A program made the position numbers and the translations under genes. From Solea solea (Eukaryota; Chordata; Actinopteri; Pleuronectiformes; Soleidae), in NCBI RefSeq assembly GCF_958295425.1, contig NC_081154.1, positions 2,424,890-2,488,889 on the forward strand: a DNA stretch of 64,000 bases, in the 5' to 3' direction. The notes beneath the pieces are model-generated. The model was not told the origin of the DNA, did no database searches, and worked only from the letters and a program-made list of their open reading frames with translations. How positions within the stretch are numbered: the first letter of the stretch is position 1; the number at the start of each line of letters is the position of its first letter. Below, piece by piece: positions 12,801 to 26,249 of this stretch.

Positions 12801-15800
12801 TGTCATCCTCAAACTGTGTTAGTTAGCCTATTCCAGCTTTTACAAACTATTTAAGATCTTGATCTTGATTCCCAATGTTAATGATTTCTTTGCTGTGGAG
12901 TGTGTTACACTGCTGACACACAACAACTGCGCCGCACAGTGTTTGGACCGCGTGCCATCGATCACTGACGGCCGAATAATTTGTTCCGGTTATTTTGGGT
13001 GTTTTTCAGGCTCCACTCAGTCAAAGGAGCTGGAGATAAAAACGGGGGATTGGAGTGGACTCCTCCTCTCCCCTCCGGCCTCTTCCCGAATATAACTTCA
13101 ATTTTAAACACTTGCTTAGCGTAATAAATTGGCATTTGCCCGGTGGGCACAAACATTGGTGCATCCATCTGCCCCCTCTCACATTTCATTTCTTGTTCTT
13201 CTCCCTGCCGTCTTGCTCCGTCTCCCGTTTCCTCTTTTGCCGCCACCATCACCAAAACCAGCACCTGTCCCCCTGCCCCCTCTGTCTGTTTCTCCCCTGG
13301 GGGCTATGCACCACCTCCTCTCATGAATACATCTGCGTCATTCTTCCCATGCGACGACGTCAGGACCTACTTAAGGATCCTGGAGGGAAGAGGGCATGAA
13401 TGAAGTCAAAGTAATTGGGGGGAAAATTGAGAGAGAGAGAGAGAAAAAGGAATTTATGGGGGGGGGGGCAGGTGGGTGTTGGCGAGAAAACGGGACAAGG
13501 GAAGGAAAATCTGGAGGCATAGAAAAGAAATTGATGTGTTAAATATGCACAACAGCAGCTTTGAGCATCTTAAAGCGTTACTGCAGTCCTCACTGACACC
13601 GTCTGTTTTATTTTTACACCTATTTTTGCTCATCCTAGTGCGTCAACCACACGAGTGAAAGCTTTCTTTTTATCTTTATTCCAAAAAGAAGAACATTTGG
13701 CAGAGTTTACAAAGAGCAATCGGATGTTCTGAGTCTTAACAGCGGTTATACAAACCTTATGGAACAAAGAATGGGTTTATTTTATTATAAATGAGTGAGA
13801 GTGGGGATCATGCAGGTCCAACACAGTAGAAAATACTGTGTAACGTCACAGAAATGCAGGATGTCAAGTACACGTAAGCTGCAGCTTTGGTAAATGGTAC
13901 AGGGGAAACTCGACCCTGACTGAATGTGGTGTGTTGTTTTCACTCCGCATGAGACTCAGCGCTCATTAATCGTCCGCCTCGCTTATCTTCAAAGGACAAA
14001 TAGCTTTGAGAGCGAGTAATAGTAATAATAATGAGCAGTGGAGAGAGAGCCAAGAAAGACAAGCTTTGACAACTTTAAATCGACAGAAAGCAACTGAGAA
14101 GTCCCAAAGTCATCTTATCATAGTGATGGATGAAAGAGGACAACGGTGGTGACTGTGGCCCCTTCTGTTTGCGGCTGTATCAGGGTCAGGGTGAAGGACG
14201 CACACCTGTGTCATCTCTAACAAGCATCATGGCCACTGTCAAGAGGGGAGAACAGGGGGTATGTAAACCTCTGGTTTCAACTGTATACTCGGACTTGGCA
14301 AGTCGTCCGATTGTCTGTCTTAGTCGGACTGCGGCCTTAGCTGGATTAAGCTGGTGCATGTATACGCAGTGACTGACAGCAGGTGTAAACGTCATGTTAT
14401 TCTCACCAAAGACAAAATAACAAAAGCGAGGTGGACAAAGCATAATATAACACATGTGTGGATCAATAATTAAGAAAAATGGATTCCCACCCGTGTCTTA
14501 CATCATCGTCAGCGTCAGAGTTGCCCCCCTCTACAGACGGATTAAATCTAAAGTGGCAGTTAGTAAAAGGAGACCAAAATAATCTCCCCCGCACACTTGC
14601 CAGGAAATCTAAACAGGGAGTCAGAAATCGAGTTAACTGGGTTAAAAAAAGATTGACTGAGGTGGAACTGTCAGTGAATGTGACCCTGTGGATTCTCCAT
14701 CTATGACTCACACCTGCACACTGAACACTTCCTTTGTGATTTCTGTTGTTTTTTTACGCGACATCTCGTTCCTCTTTGTTTTGCCGCTCAAACTGTGCTC
14801 TTTATTAAAAAAGCTGCGACTTAACGAGGAAGTGCCATCTGTCCTTGGCACATTCACCATCCTGGCGCCCGTTTCCTCAGACACTATAAATACAACCGGA
14901 GCATATGATGCGATGGAAACACATACGTCTGTGGCTGACGTGACGGTGATATGGATGTTGTCACTTGTGGCGATGTCAATATTGACTGCAGCCGCGCGGC
15001 CATTTGCAGATAAACAGATTTAGTTGGTGATTAACAGATAATCCTGGAGATGCACACACACACTGCATCGCTACAGTCTGCCCCACACCAGAGGATAATT
15101 GGCCGGATTTCAGTCCTGATCTGGCTCCTCCAACAGCCGTGGGTGTCTTCTGATTCGAACAGATTATCTGGCCAAATAATCCCGTAGATTTTAACATCAG
15201 CGGACGCATCAGAGTCTTCTGGTTGTTTTAATCCATGAGATGTTACTGCTTCTTTAAAAGCTCACATCTGCCTGTATCCACTGAGGAACGTGGCCTTTTT
15301 ATAGCAAAGCCTAAATAAATAAAGAGCAAGACGTGGTTAGCAGGCCGAGAGATGACAGGTTTGTTTAACTAAACATGAGCAGCTCAGCAAGCTAATGTCA
15401 ACCGTTTTGTTTAATTTATTTTCAAGAAGTACATAAGCCTAAAAATAAGGCTGATTACAAATGCAGAGGCAGCTTTTTGTGCAGACCATGAGGTGTTTAT
15501 CACAGCGATAACATGGCAATAAACTATGGTGAGGAGACGGTGAGATGCAAACAAGCTTGTGTGCATGTGTGAGATTAACAGGAGTCTTTTTCTGATTATC
15601 TCTGTGTCTCATCAGTATTGCTCGAAAACGAGGAAGAAGAAAACCGGGCTCATCGATTGGCCAGGACCAAAAACGGAAACCCCTCCCCTTCAGCTGGCTT
15701 GTTCACCACAAAACAGACAATGGAGCAACACCAAATTTATGCAAATTTATGTTCAAACACTAATTGGTTTTGAAAAAGCTGCAACAAGCTGCCCACGTCC

Positions 15801-15940
15801 TCACACCGGCCCAAGTGAAGCGAACTCTGGGGTTGTTACAGAGTGAATATTGTGTCACTACTTTATTAAGAGGGTCCCTTAAGTCCTGTTTGTCTGGCTA
15901 ACAGGTGTGTGGCACATGGCTCTGTTGTGGCTGCTAATGA
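12801..15940. other. 3.1 kb without a recognisable gene
   Basis: No exon supported. There is a GA tract (13429-13450) and a G run (13459-13468). Blocks 12900-13180, 13930-14050 and 14800-15010 are CpG-containing and non-repetitive, with GATA, TAAT and TTAATCG words, as in enhancers. No open frame resembles a known protein, and none has matching splice sites. Confidence 0.45.
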
Positions 15941-16305
15941 TGAAGCACCATAACTCTCTGGTCACTTCAGATCCTGCTCACCTGGATTCCTGCCTGCCTC
16001 TGGAGACCTTTCACATCTCTTTCTGACATCCTTCCATCACCAACAAACCTCCACAGATGGGGATACAGATAGCACCATGACAGTGTTCTCTGTGCACTGG
16101 CCGACATCTTGGAGCGGGAGAGACAGAAGAAGCGTCAGACCAGTAGGAGACCAACACCTTCCATCAGAAACCATCAGCCCCCAAGAAGACCAGAAAGTGC
16201 CTCCTCCAAGAAGCGCAATCCTGGGAGATTGAGGGTGGACCTGGCCACCACCCGCCAACTGGAGGGCGCTGTGGTCCAGGGTCAAAACGCCACCTGATGA
16301 CGATC
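15941..16305 (+). other. GC-richer block with a short Arg/Pro-rich frame, unidentified
   Basis: GC content rises here. One frame on the + strand, open from after the stop near 16069 to the TGA at 16297-16299, reads ADILERERQKKR and continues with Arg, Pro and Ser-rich sequence. It has no good start and I do not recognise it. It may be a decayed mobile-element ORF or a lone exon; it may also be chance. Confidence 0.25.
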
Positions 16306-17274
16306 TGATGATACAACCTTCCACGTGATCACATGTTGTACACCTCCATCAGGGAGCAGCGTTTGAATACGCAGTGTGAAACGAGTTGTGGGGAAACTGC
16401 CATTTTCACATTTTGAGAGAATCATTTTCAGTTCAGGCCACAGAGGCCACTCGCTGCTCCAGCTGTGAACAATATTCCTCGGCCAATCCGAGCGCTACAG
16501 TTGGACTTGAACAATCGATTCATCTCTGCTGACAGTCTGCAGCCCGGGGCGAGAGTCGCTGAGAGAAGAACAGTGTGAGGTCTCAGGCTTCAGAGTGACG
16601 GAAGATGCTAAAACAGAAGCGTACATCTCTGAGAATACTCAGACTCAGACAGACTGAGATTCATGCTCGCAATAACCTACGAGGAAAGAGAGAGGACACG
16701 TACTTTATTGATGTTTGCAGTTTTATGTCTTTAAAAGGAACATCTTGCGTGACGAGAGTATGCGTGGTGCCGGCGAGAGGTTTGAAGCAAAAGCTTTGTG
16801 CTCAGAAAGTAATTATGACAGAGGGTGAAAAGCCTCCAAAAGGATTTTCTTATAACAAATATTTTTTTCTATATTTATTGTGAGAGTATTTCTGGTTTTT
16901 CTCTGCAGGTAGATTGTGAATCTGCAAACATATGTCTCTCCAAAAGCTACTGATCACGCCGCATACTTTCAAGTGAGGTGGCGTACGTAGCTCCTCATCT
17001 GCGGATGAAATAAAGCGCTGACAGCTTTATGGGAAAACAGCGCAAACATAGGCTGTGAGAAAAAAGAATAACTAGACGAGAGAGTCTGGTGTCACGTCAA
17101 TGAGCTTGCCCTCAGCTGAGGGTGGAATTACAAAAGGTTTCAAACAAAGACGCTCGTTTTCATTCACTTCTTTCTCCCCCTGGCCTTAGATACACATCAC
17201 TAAGCTCGGCACTCAGAAATAACTCACTCATGTTGCAAGTGGAGAGATCAAAGTGTGAAAGACACTTTGGGGTG
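16306..17274. other. No gene seen
   Basis: Mixed composition with no clear repeat and no supported exon. Confidence 0.55.
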
Positions 17275-17346
17275 AGAGAGAGAGAGAGACAGAGAGAGAG
17301 AGAGACAGAGAGAGAGAGAGACAGAGAGAGAGTGAGACAGAGAGAG
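17275..17346. repeat. GA-rich microsatellite
   Basis: GA dinucleotides broken by GACAGA at regular steps of about 18 bases. Confidence 0.93.
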
Positions 17347-17539
17347 GCGGCTTTTTGGAGTTATTTTTTCTCACTTTTAATCCTCAGAAGTGTATCAGCA
17401 GTGTCTGTAGACTCCTGTGTGCAGCTGTGAGCACGTGAACTGTGTCACAGAGGAAACAACCTTAAGGTCAGAGGGCAAAACGGAATTGTATCTTATTCCA
17501 TATTTTCAACAAGATCTCAAAAAGGGCTCAGTGACCAAT

Positions 17540-18478
17540 GACGTGTTTCCACCAGCTCACCTTGGCACGGCACGGCACGGCACGGCACAGCACGGCACGG
17601 CTAAGCTGTGTTCCCACTAGCATAGTACCTGGTACATTTATTGCCTGATCTGGCAAAGGTTCCAAGCGTGCTGAGTAGTTACTACTATATGCATGACGTC
17701 GTCAGAGTGCCGTCACAGGAAGAGACGTCCGACACAGGATTCAAGAAGAACAGTGCCGAACTGTAGATCAGTCAGATTGTTAAAGACTTAACAATCCTGA
17801 AAACGTGGGTTCATCTTCAACAACTACCAGGGAAATGTCTAAAATCTCAATATTTAACAGAGGAGTCTGGTGTATTCAGCGACAGCTGGAGCTGCAACTA
17901 ACAATTATTTTCATAATCAAATTGTTGGATGATTTTTTTCGGTTAATCCATGTTGATTAGTGTTTGTGAAAGCTTGAAATTATGATTCTCAAATGTCTTG
18001 TTTTGTCGACAAACCAAAATGATTCACTTTTCATGATTTCTTTGTTATTTATCCAGAGCAAAGAAATTAAGAAAATACTCACATTTAAGAAGCTTAAACA
18101 ATCAGAAATATTCAAACCGATTCATCGATTATCAAAATAGTTGTGGATTAATTTAGTAATTGGTGAATAATGGATGAATGGATGAATAGTTTCACGAGCG
18201 TCATCACAAATCCTGCTGCAGTGACTGTGTCAGACACAGAGTCTGTGCTCCGGTCACACAGGAAGTCGTGAAAAATCTAAGGATTCAGTTCCACTGAAAA
18301 CAACTGCTTTACAAGTCACTAGTGACTCGCGTGTGTGTGTGTGTGTGTGTGTCGCATGTAAACAAAGCCACGGCACTTTCATGCAGCCACGCAGTGATGA
18401 CTCCGCCCACGTCGAGTAGGGACTATTTTGTAGTGGAGATGCAGCCTAAGTCGTCCCATGATGGAAAAGGGCCAAAAG
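17540..18478 (+). mobile_element. Larger DNA transposon copy with GGCAC-rich end
   Basis: The left end gtttccaccagctcacc leads into a GGCAC/GGCACA tract (17563-17603). The right end, reverse-complemented, is ggcccttttccatcatgg. Internal blocks match, in reverse, the copy at 44640-44835 (cgtccgacacaggattcaag here against gaaatcc-type ends there) and the small copy at 10776-11022. It carries a nested repeat at 17885-18170 and a GT tract at 18332-18353. No transposase frame survives, so it is non-autonomous. Confidence 0.7.
17885..18170 (+). repeat. Nested 'gagctgcaactaacaatta' fish repeat
   Basis: The phrase ggagctgcaactaacaatta and the later cacatttaagaagctt are hallmarks of a very common fish repeat. 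A second piece lies at 63795-63990. It sits inside the transposon copy at 17540-18478 and so probably inserted later. Confidence 0.7.
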
Positions 18479-18717
18479 TAACACCTGAGTTTGTTTGAAG
18501 TTTTGATTCATTATCTAACACAATTTCCTCTCATATTCTGACTCTGGAAGAACATTAAAAATGAACCAACCTTCAGCAAATTGTTGCTCTCCAGACAATA
18601 TGTTCCATTTTCAATTTGTGTATGACGCAGTCAGGCAGGAGGACGCAGCTTATAACTGCACAGTGCATGAAACCAAGCCTGCAGAAAGAGAGAGCAAAGG
18701 TAACGACTTTTAATGTG

Positions 18718-18963
18718 GTGGAAGAAGAAGAAGAAGAAGAAGAAGAAGAAGAAGAAGGAGAAGAAGAAGGAGAAGAAGAAGTGACTCTAACATCTAGGAA
18801 ATTCATTATTTATTCATTGTTTCCAGATTAACACAAACTATTTGTGTCTAATTTTTCATTTTCCCGTCTTCTCTTATCTTAAGTTAGAGAGAGTGGCCCC
18901 TCTGAACATAATTCCTCTTCTAAGTAGTGCACAGAAGAAGAAGAAGAAGAAGAAGAAGAAGAG
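18718..18963. repeat. Two GAA microsatellites
   Basis: GAA/GGA tracts lie at 18718-18780 and 18937-18963, separated by unique AT-rich sequence. Poly-Glu or poly-Lys open frames across them are by-products. Confidence 0.93.
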
Positions 18964-19494
18964 AAACACACACAGTGCTTTGCAGATAATTGTGAACAAG
19001 CTCCTTAAGGAAACTAATGTTTGGAGGACATTGTCTTTTTCTTCTGGCTCTCTCAGAGTGAGCCCTCGTCTCCATTCTGCCTTTTACAATCAGTGAAAAA
19101 CAGACGGCTATCAACAAGAGACGATCGTTGCTCGGCCTGATTCTGAGCTCAGCTGCTTCTAATGGATGTTTATCTCAGTCCTGTATGTTTCTCTATATAT
19201 TTGGTCCCAGGAGACATTTACTGTGTTCTTTTTTCTTTTTTTCTTTTACACGCTTATTATGAACAGAAAAAAAGGTTACATAATTATATAAATGAGAACA
19301 GAGTGTTCTCAAGAAAGTGAGTCAAACATTATTTATGCTGCTTATGGTTAAATGTATTGTGCCTGACATGATTGTTCATCAAATGTTGAGTGAACAATGC
19401 TCAGCTGACAGTTATTGTATAAAATGATTACGTGCTTAAAATGTATTTTTCAATGCAAACAAGTCATCACTGTTCCTCATCTGTGTACTCTGAC

Positions 19495-20000
19495 TTTATT
19501 ACATGTCGTTAACCTTGTTCTTTCTCCTTTCCTTCCTTCCTTCCTTCCTTCCTTCCTTTCCTCTCTCTCTGTGCGTCCTCATCTTACAGGTTGCAGGATC
19601 CAGATCCAGTTTCGAGGCTAGATTATTATTATTATCATACATATCATCACCATTATTATCAGGCTATAATTAAAAGCCAACAATCACTGCTGCTGCTTAT
19701 TTAAATGAGGTCATCACTGACTCAGAACTGTCATGTGTAAACTGAGAACTGTTGTGCATCTGCTCCTGGTTTCTTTCTTCTGTCTCTACCTCACCTCCCT
19801 CTTGTCCTTTCTGTCCCTCATTTTTCCTTTCACCCCAACCTGTCTTGGCACACTGGTTCTGTCAGAGGGTTTTTTCCTCTCCACTGATGCCTATAGTGCT
19901 TACTCATTGTGTGAATTGTTGGGTTTTCTCTGCTCTCCATGATGTTGTCTGTACGGTGCCTTGAGATAATGTGTTTGTTTCATTTCCCTCTCTCTCTGTG
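19495..20000 (+). repeat. Common fish interspersed repeat, plus copy
   Basis: Contains a TTCC tract (19527-19560), then cttacaggttgcaggatcca, ttttttcctctccactgatg, attgttgggttttctctgct and ccttgagataatgtgtttgt, the typical 3' phrase of this family. It is the reverse-orientation partner of 12185-12800. Confidence 0.7.
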
Positions 20001-20037
20001 ACTAGAACAGGCGAAACACCACGACACCATGTGACCT

Positions 20038-20132
20038 ACAAGCTGTCTTGAGAGTGAACGGTTGTTGGTCTCTGTGTGTTGGTCCCTGCGTCAGCTGGGA
20101 TTGGCTCCAGCGCTGTAGACAATGAATGAATA
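20038..20132 (+). mobile_element. SINE 3' fragment
   Basis: Gives the SINE body end gagagtgaacggttgttggt and the phrase cagctgggattggctccagc, ending in aatgaatgaat. The head is missing. Confidence 0.75.
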
Positions 20133-20762
20133 TCTCAGTGTGGCGTTATTGAAGAATCGCTTACACGGTGAATTGAAGGAAACCTTGTAGAGAAAATACT
20201 GAAAAGTTCTTTCATTGAAAAGTTGTGAATCCTGATTTGTGTGCAGAAAGTGACTCACTTATTCAGGTGCGCCTCAGTGCCTCTTCTATTTTTTGGCCCA
20301 CTTTCCTCCATTTTGTGGAGATATATTTGTCTGGGTGAAAAAGTGGGCCAGAGCCTTCCCTTCCCATGAGACTCCACATGTAGACAGGAATTAGATTTAT
20401 TACCCAGAATGCACCACATGGGAACACTGTCCCCTGACCTGAATCGATGGAATGTGGTGGTGGGGGGAGAAGAGGAGAGGAAAAGAGCAAGAGGAGGAGA
20501 GAGGAGCAGCTATTTCAGCATACGGCTCTAAAGAGAGACAGGAGGCAAACAAGAGGTCAGTAGTTTGGGTCAGAACCGAGTTCAACAAACCCAACACAAA
20601 GCCCACAAGAGCGTAAAAAGCAAAGAAAAAAGAAAGACATGACTTGTCCACAGATATACAGGGACACCATACTTTCACATGTTGTTTGAAAACATCTTAC
20701 CTTCTTCAGTCTGGACTCGCTGGAGTTGCATGAGACAAACAGTTCACCATTGTTCAAAGTCT
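20133..20762. other. No gene seen
   Basis: No exon supported; a purine-rich stretch lies at 20455-20510. Confidence 0.55.
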
Positions 20763-20885
20763 GACTGAGTAATGTCAAAGCCCTGCTCCAGCACACCTGA
20801 TTCTAATGAGCGCGACGAGCTGACGATTTGAATCAGGTGTGACTGAAAACATGCAGGACAGTGAGTCTCCAGGACCAGGGAGTTG
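20763..20885. mobile_element. MITE fragment (CACACCTGATT / AATCAGGTGTG)
   Basis: The core gctccagcacacctgattct and its inverted partner gaatcaggtgtgactg flank the centre, followed by acatgcaggacagtgagtct and ccaggaccaggg. It is the same family as the better copy at 47426-47582. Confidence 0.7.
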
Positions 20886-21660
20886 TTTATTAGATTAGAA
20901 TGAAACCAAAGAGCTACTTTCCTAGAATCTTGTTTTATGTACACATTTCATCCACCATCTGTGAGAAATGCTTCAGAATGAAACTTTTCTGGCTTGTTTG
21001 CTTCATTATCTGCTGGAAAAAAGATGTATTCAACTGAGCTGTAAGAAAACATGAAAGTGGTGAATATTTGAACTCTTCTGGTTGTATTTAGTTGAATAAC
21101 TGAGGCTGAACAGCTCACTTTCTCCACACGACAGATGTTTGTTGTCAGACGACGTTCAGTGACGTCACACATTGGCCATAAATCGTCACACTCAGGCGTG
21201 TCCTTGCCTTCCGACCGATCTCTCTCTCTTCATTCGTCAGTTATTGATAATCTATCAGGCCACTTCTCTCGGAGTCTGCTGATAGATCTGCTGACAGACT
21301 GACGGATGGCGTCACAAAGGCGACTGACAGCCGGGCATCAGGGGAAACAAACAAACAACAAACAAACAAACAAACAAACAAACAAACACGTCGATAGATG
21401 AATTTGTTTCTCCAGTCTGTGAGTCTGTGGCAACCGACGCTAACGTCAAACATGCTCGTAGAGATGATACTAACTTCCTGATTTTGTGTTTTCCACCACA
21501 TTTGTGCTTGAAAACACGCAAAATAAATTTAAATGTTACTGTTTAAAAAAAATATAGGTGAAAAAAAAGGACCATTTCTTATAAAAATACCATGTTGATA
21601 TTGTCAAACATGGCCCTGGTTAAAAAAAAAGCCTAACAAAGCAGTATTCTTAATATTCAT
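20886..21660. other. No gene; AAAC microsatellite
   Basis: AAAC tract at about 21345-21388. The rest is AT-rich with no supported exon. Confidence 0.6.
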
Positions 21661-21765
21661 CATCCATAATCAGCCTAACTCTAACTTTAATCTCAGGCCT
21701 AGTTACTCAAAAATAGGGTTCTGCCTCATTCTGCCAGGTTTAGATCTCCATCTATTTCTATTCCA
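21661..21765. repeat. CCTAA-rich dispersed repeat fragment
   Basis: cagcctaactctaactttaa followed by agggttctgcctcatt and tagatctccatc, the same order as at 8285-8400. Confidence 0.7.
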
Positions 21766-21777
21766 GGTTAAAAGAAA

Positions 21778-22206
21778 GAAGAAAAATAAAAACATGCCTG
21801 ATATAAATAAAATAAATAAAAACATGCCTGATATAAATAAAATAAATGAAAACATGCCTGATATAAATAAGATAAATAAAAAACATGCCTGATATAAATG
21901 AAATAAATAAAAACATGCCTGATATAAATAAAATAAATAAAAACAAATAAAAACATGCCTGATATAAATGAAATAAATAAAAACATGCCTGAGATAAATA
22001 AAATAAATAAAAACATGTCTGATATAAATAAAATAAATAAAAACATGCCTGATATAAATAAAATAAATAAAAACATGCCTGATATAAATGAAATAAATAA
22101 AAACATGCCTGATATAAATGAAATAAATAAAAACATGCCTGATATAAATAAAATAAATAAAAACATGCCTGATATAAATAAAATAAATAAAAACATGCCT
22201 GATATA
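21778..22206. repeat. 30-bp minisatellite (about 14 copies)
   Basis: The unit starts aaaacatgcctgatataaat and continues aaaataaata. Since 30 is a multiple of three, long open frames exist on both strands (for example repeating Asn-Lys-Asn-Met-Pro-Asp-Ile); they follow from the repeat and are not genes. Confidence 0.96.
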
Positions 22207-22685
22207 GCACCATTGTATTCAGTGGTCTCATTGACAAACTACTAAGTTATATCAGTTATCTTGTTACAAATCGCTTGCTGTCGTTCATAATTACAGCGTG
22301 TGTTTACTGGGCCTTTTGTAAACGCAGCTTTTTGTTGACACAAGTCATTGACAGCTCTGCAGCGGTGGAACACAGCGCTCGTGGCTCCTTCTCTTTCTGT
22401 GACTGTGTGTGAAAAAAGAAAAAACACTCCAAGTCGCCCGTGAGCCGCTGCACGACGCCACAAAGACAGACGGCCAGTGTGTGTGTGTGTGTGTTTGTGT
22501 GTGTTTGTGTACATACAGCAGCACATATGTAGGTCAGGTACACCATCCAAAGTCGCCGGTTGCCATGGGAACTGGGTATCAAACATGACTGCAATCTCTC
22601 GGAGAGATTGACTTGCGGCCAAGCTCCGGCTCTCACACCTCTCTCATCCCCTCCCAGCAGTTAACCCTTTCAGATGATCCGGCAT

Positions 22686-22716
<31 letters not shown>

Positions 22717-24811
22717 AGATGATAGACCATGAAAGTTAACATGGTCCAAACGAGCTCGGACTGAGCCTCGGCTGACGAGTTTAGATCAGTAATGCATTCA
22801 CTGCCATTAACCTACATGTTAAGAGCCCTGACCTGGCGTGTCGTCTCGGCCTCACACTCGGCGCCTGTGTTTGATCCACTCATGAACGTGAACATGTGAC
22901 CTTGAGGATTCACAGTGAACACAATGGGATTCTCCACTCTGTCTCCCTCTTACCACACACACACACACACACACACACACATGCACGCACACCCTGTATG
23001 GTAATTGCACGTGATTGGATGCAGTGAGCTGCTGGTGCATGTTGAATGCTGATGAGAAAGGAGAAGGGGGCAGAAAGCTTCCTCTGTGCCTGCAAGACAG
23101 ACAGGAAGGAAAGAGGGGAGCGGGAAGAAGAAGAAGAAGAAGGAGGAGGAGGAGGAGGAGGAGGAGGAGGAGGAGGGAGAGAAAACAGCTCTGCTCACAT
23201 CATTCATCAGTGTCACACCCTGCCCTCACCCTGTGCTTAGACCATACACGTGTGTGTGCAGTGACATGTTGGGAATACTTGATCACACACACACACACAC
23301 ACACACACGTCAATGTGCTGCACTGCCCTCTTAAAACATCATTTTTTTGTTGCTGTTATTACACGGCTGAGAACGATGTAGAAAACATAACTCTGGGTGT
23401 CCTCCCTCTCTGCTACGTGCCGTCTTGCTGTGGACACACACACACACACACACACAATCCTGCTTTGTCCTCCCTGTCCGGTGTCCCAGTTTTTATGTCC
23501 TTCCAGACTAATGAGGTGAGAAATTTGCTTGAGGCTCACCAGAGAGGCTTTTTGGGGTCAGGCAGCAGAGAAACTGAGATTGTTTTATTCATGTTCCAGG
23601 GAAGCAACAATCATTGATTGTGGCTGCCTTGTCAGAGCCCGGGAACAAAGACCAAACCAATAAGAACTCCAGCTATAGGTAACATGTCATTCTGTCATTT
23701 TTCCTTTTTGCCAGTGTTTGATTTTGCTTTTTTTAACCCTACGTACAAACTGATGATATATTGCAAGAAAACAACACAACACAATGTTGGGATTAGGTGT
23801 AAAACCAGTCACGTAGATGTGAGCTAGATGTTTCTCCTTTGAGACTAAATACTGCAGGTGAATGTGAATAAAGTCCCCAATAAATTATTCTTCACATATG
23901 AATGAGTAATGAGTGCTAAAAACTTGTTTCTTGACTTTTGATTCCCAGAGTCTTTAGGAAAGTTTACTATCTTTGTTTAACCCTCAGGCTTCACTTCAAT
24001 TTACTACCCTCTTAAGTCATTAAGGACAAAAATGTCCACCTTCAGAAACTGTTGAAAAAATATCACAGATACATTTTTTTCCTGCTTTTTTCTGCATAGA
24101 TCTCCTGAACAACTTCAGCCCTGCTCAAAATGACCATTTATTCAATCATTTTGAGGATTTTAACCCTTTAAATACCAGTTTGATTACTTGATGTCACTGC
24201 TGTGGATATTAGCTGAAATATTGACTTTATGAAACTATTCGTTTTTGTGTAGCATCAGATTTTTAAGTCATAAAGTCCCATTTAAACCAATTTTTAAAAG
24301 AAGTTTAAATACATATATTATAAGATATATGCATGTACCCATTAGCTTTCTGCTGCCAAGTACAGAAACACTTGTCTCTAATAAACAGTGCTGTAATACA
24401 TTTGATCTGTTTTACAGTATTTTACTCTCTCTAAGAGACTCTGACCTATAGAGCTCCAGACATCACGGCCATGTTGGCAGGAAATGCACAGTTACAGCGC
24501 TGGTTTCAAGCCGTTATGAGTGCCCTGCACACTGTAAATCCACGGAAATCGAGTGAAATATCGCAGCACCTGAGAGACAGAGCATCTCTTATAATATTCT
24601 TATACCCTTCTAACACCCCGACGAGGTCCTTCAAAAACACTTAGACGTCACAATTAAAGCATGTGACGTAAAAAAAAGATATTAAAGTTAATTAGCATTG
24701 AATTCTCAACCTGATATAGAGAAGTTGCTTAACTTATTTCCTCGTATATACCTGTATATGTGCTGCTTATCTAAGTCTATTGAATTCCTGCCAAAATGGT
24801 GTTGTTTATAC
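22207..24811. other. 2.6 kb intergenic with many microsatellites
   Basis: No exon supported. Microsatellites: GT 22478-22509, GAT 22685-22717, CA 22955-22982, GAA/GGA 23125-23176, CA 23285-23309 and CA 23437-23456. Confidence 0.65.
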
Positions 24812-24877
<66 letters not shown>

Positions 24878-24895
24878 ATATATATACTGTATATA
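24812..24895. repeat. TA microsatellite
   Basis: Long TA tract ending in tgtatgtatatatatatac. Confidence 0.95.
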
Positions 24896-26040
24896 CTGCT
24901 GCTGCTTCTGAAGCTCCTCTGACGAGTGAGTTGCACAGGATGCTGGCTGCTTTCACTTCCAACAGAAATGACTCAACACTTACATTCAGTCACCATCGCA
25001 CTCACTCACTCACTCTCTCACTCACTCACTCACTGCGAACAGACAAGTGACGCGACAGCACATTCGCCTGAGATAAAAAAAACGAAGACCCCCGCTGTGC
25101 TGTGCTGCGTCGGTTGCATTTCTGCAGCAGTCGCATGCCGACGTTTTACCTTTTCACATAAATGATATATTACACCACAAAAAAAAAGGTTGTGCAGCAA
25201 TAAAATGCTGAGGAGTTTCTAATTCACCTTCACCTCAAGTTACCTGTAAATATTACATGTATATATTATAGTTTTCCACGGTCTATACTCCATTTTCTAT
25301 CTTAACATCATTCTATGTTGTATATTCATATTAAAATGCACATTTATTATTCATTATTTCCACTTTGCTGCTGTAACACTTTAAATTTCTCTGTTTTAAG
25401 TTAACTTATCTCTGCGTATGAGCTGTGGGCACGAGTGCTTTCTGCCAAGAGCAGGGAAACGTGATGAATCAGACGTAATGAGTCACCGACACAGATGAAT
25501 TAGATGTACCTTGTCAATGGAGCCGTATACTTTCTCCCTCTGACAGAAAAATCTCAAATTGAAATGTTCAAAAATCCACCACGTTTCCCATGCTGCGGTG
25601 CCAGCTTCCTGCTCGCACCACACACAAACAAACCGGGCCGGGTCATTAACATTTCAGCTGACCTTTTTAATGTGTCAAAACATACCCACTTCCTGTCAAA
25701 CACAACCACACAGACACCAGTGTCTGTCTGTTCACCACACAAGCCACCCCCCCTCACCCCCCCTCACCCCCCACCCCCCGCGGCTCTGACTGAATCCCCT
25801 GCACACACTTTTACTTCAGGGAACCTCACTTATTGCGTCCATCCTTGTTTATTTTTTCCCCAGCTCACAGTTTAATGTTGTCCACATGTGTACAGTGCTG
25901 TACATCAGACACACTCCCATGCCTACAGGGCCACCTAGTGGTGCTGAGTGCCATTCCAATAAAGTGGGCTGTATTTTGGGTTTGAAGAAGCAAACCAGAC
26001 TAGAAAAAATAACATGGAGATATTAAAGAAAATATGGGAG
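24896..26040. other. No gene; CTCA and C-rich tracts
   Basis: CACT/CTCA tract at 24998-25035 and a C-rich tract at 25745-25781. No supported exon. Confidence 0.6.
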
Positions 26041-26140
26041 AAGTATTAGTATTATATACTGTATATATGTATATATATATACATGTGCAGACTGTATCTG
26101 TATCAGGTAAGAAAGCTTTTCTCTTCATATGAACACTCAA

Positions 26141-26215
<75 letters not shown>

Positions 26216-26226
26216 CATATATATAA
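26041..26226. repeat. TA-rich microsatellites
   Basis: Two TA/CATA tracts, the longer at 26145-26224. Confidence 0.93.
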
Positions 26227-26249
26227 ATAATATTAGTTATTAAGTAATA

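Noticed and set aside
18718..18963. Acidic poly-Glu coding region
   Set aside because: GAA microsatellites with short unrelated flanks.
21758..22245. Long frames on both strands across the 30-bp array
   Set aside because: Same cause: a 30-bp unit without stops. No signal, domain or splice context.
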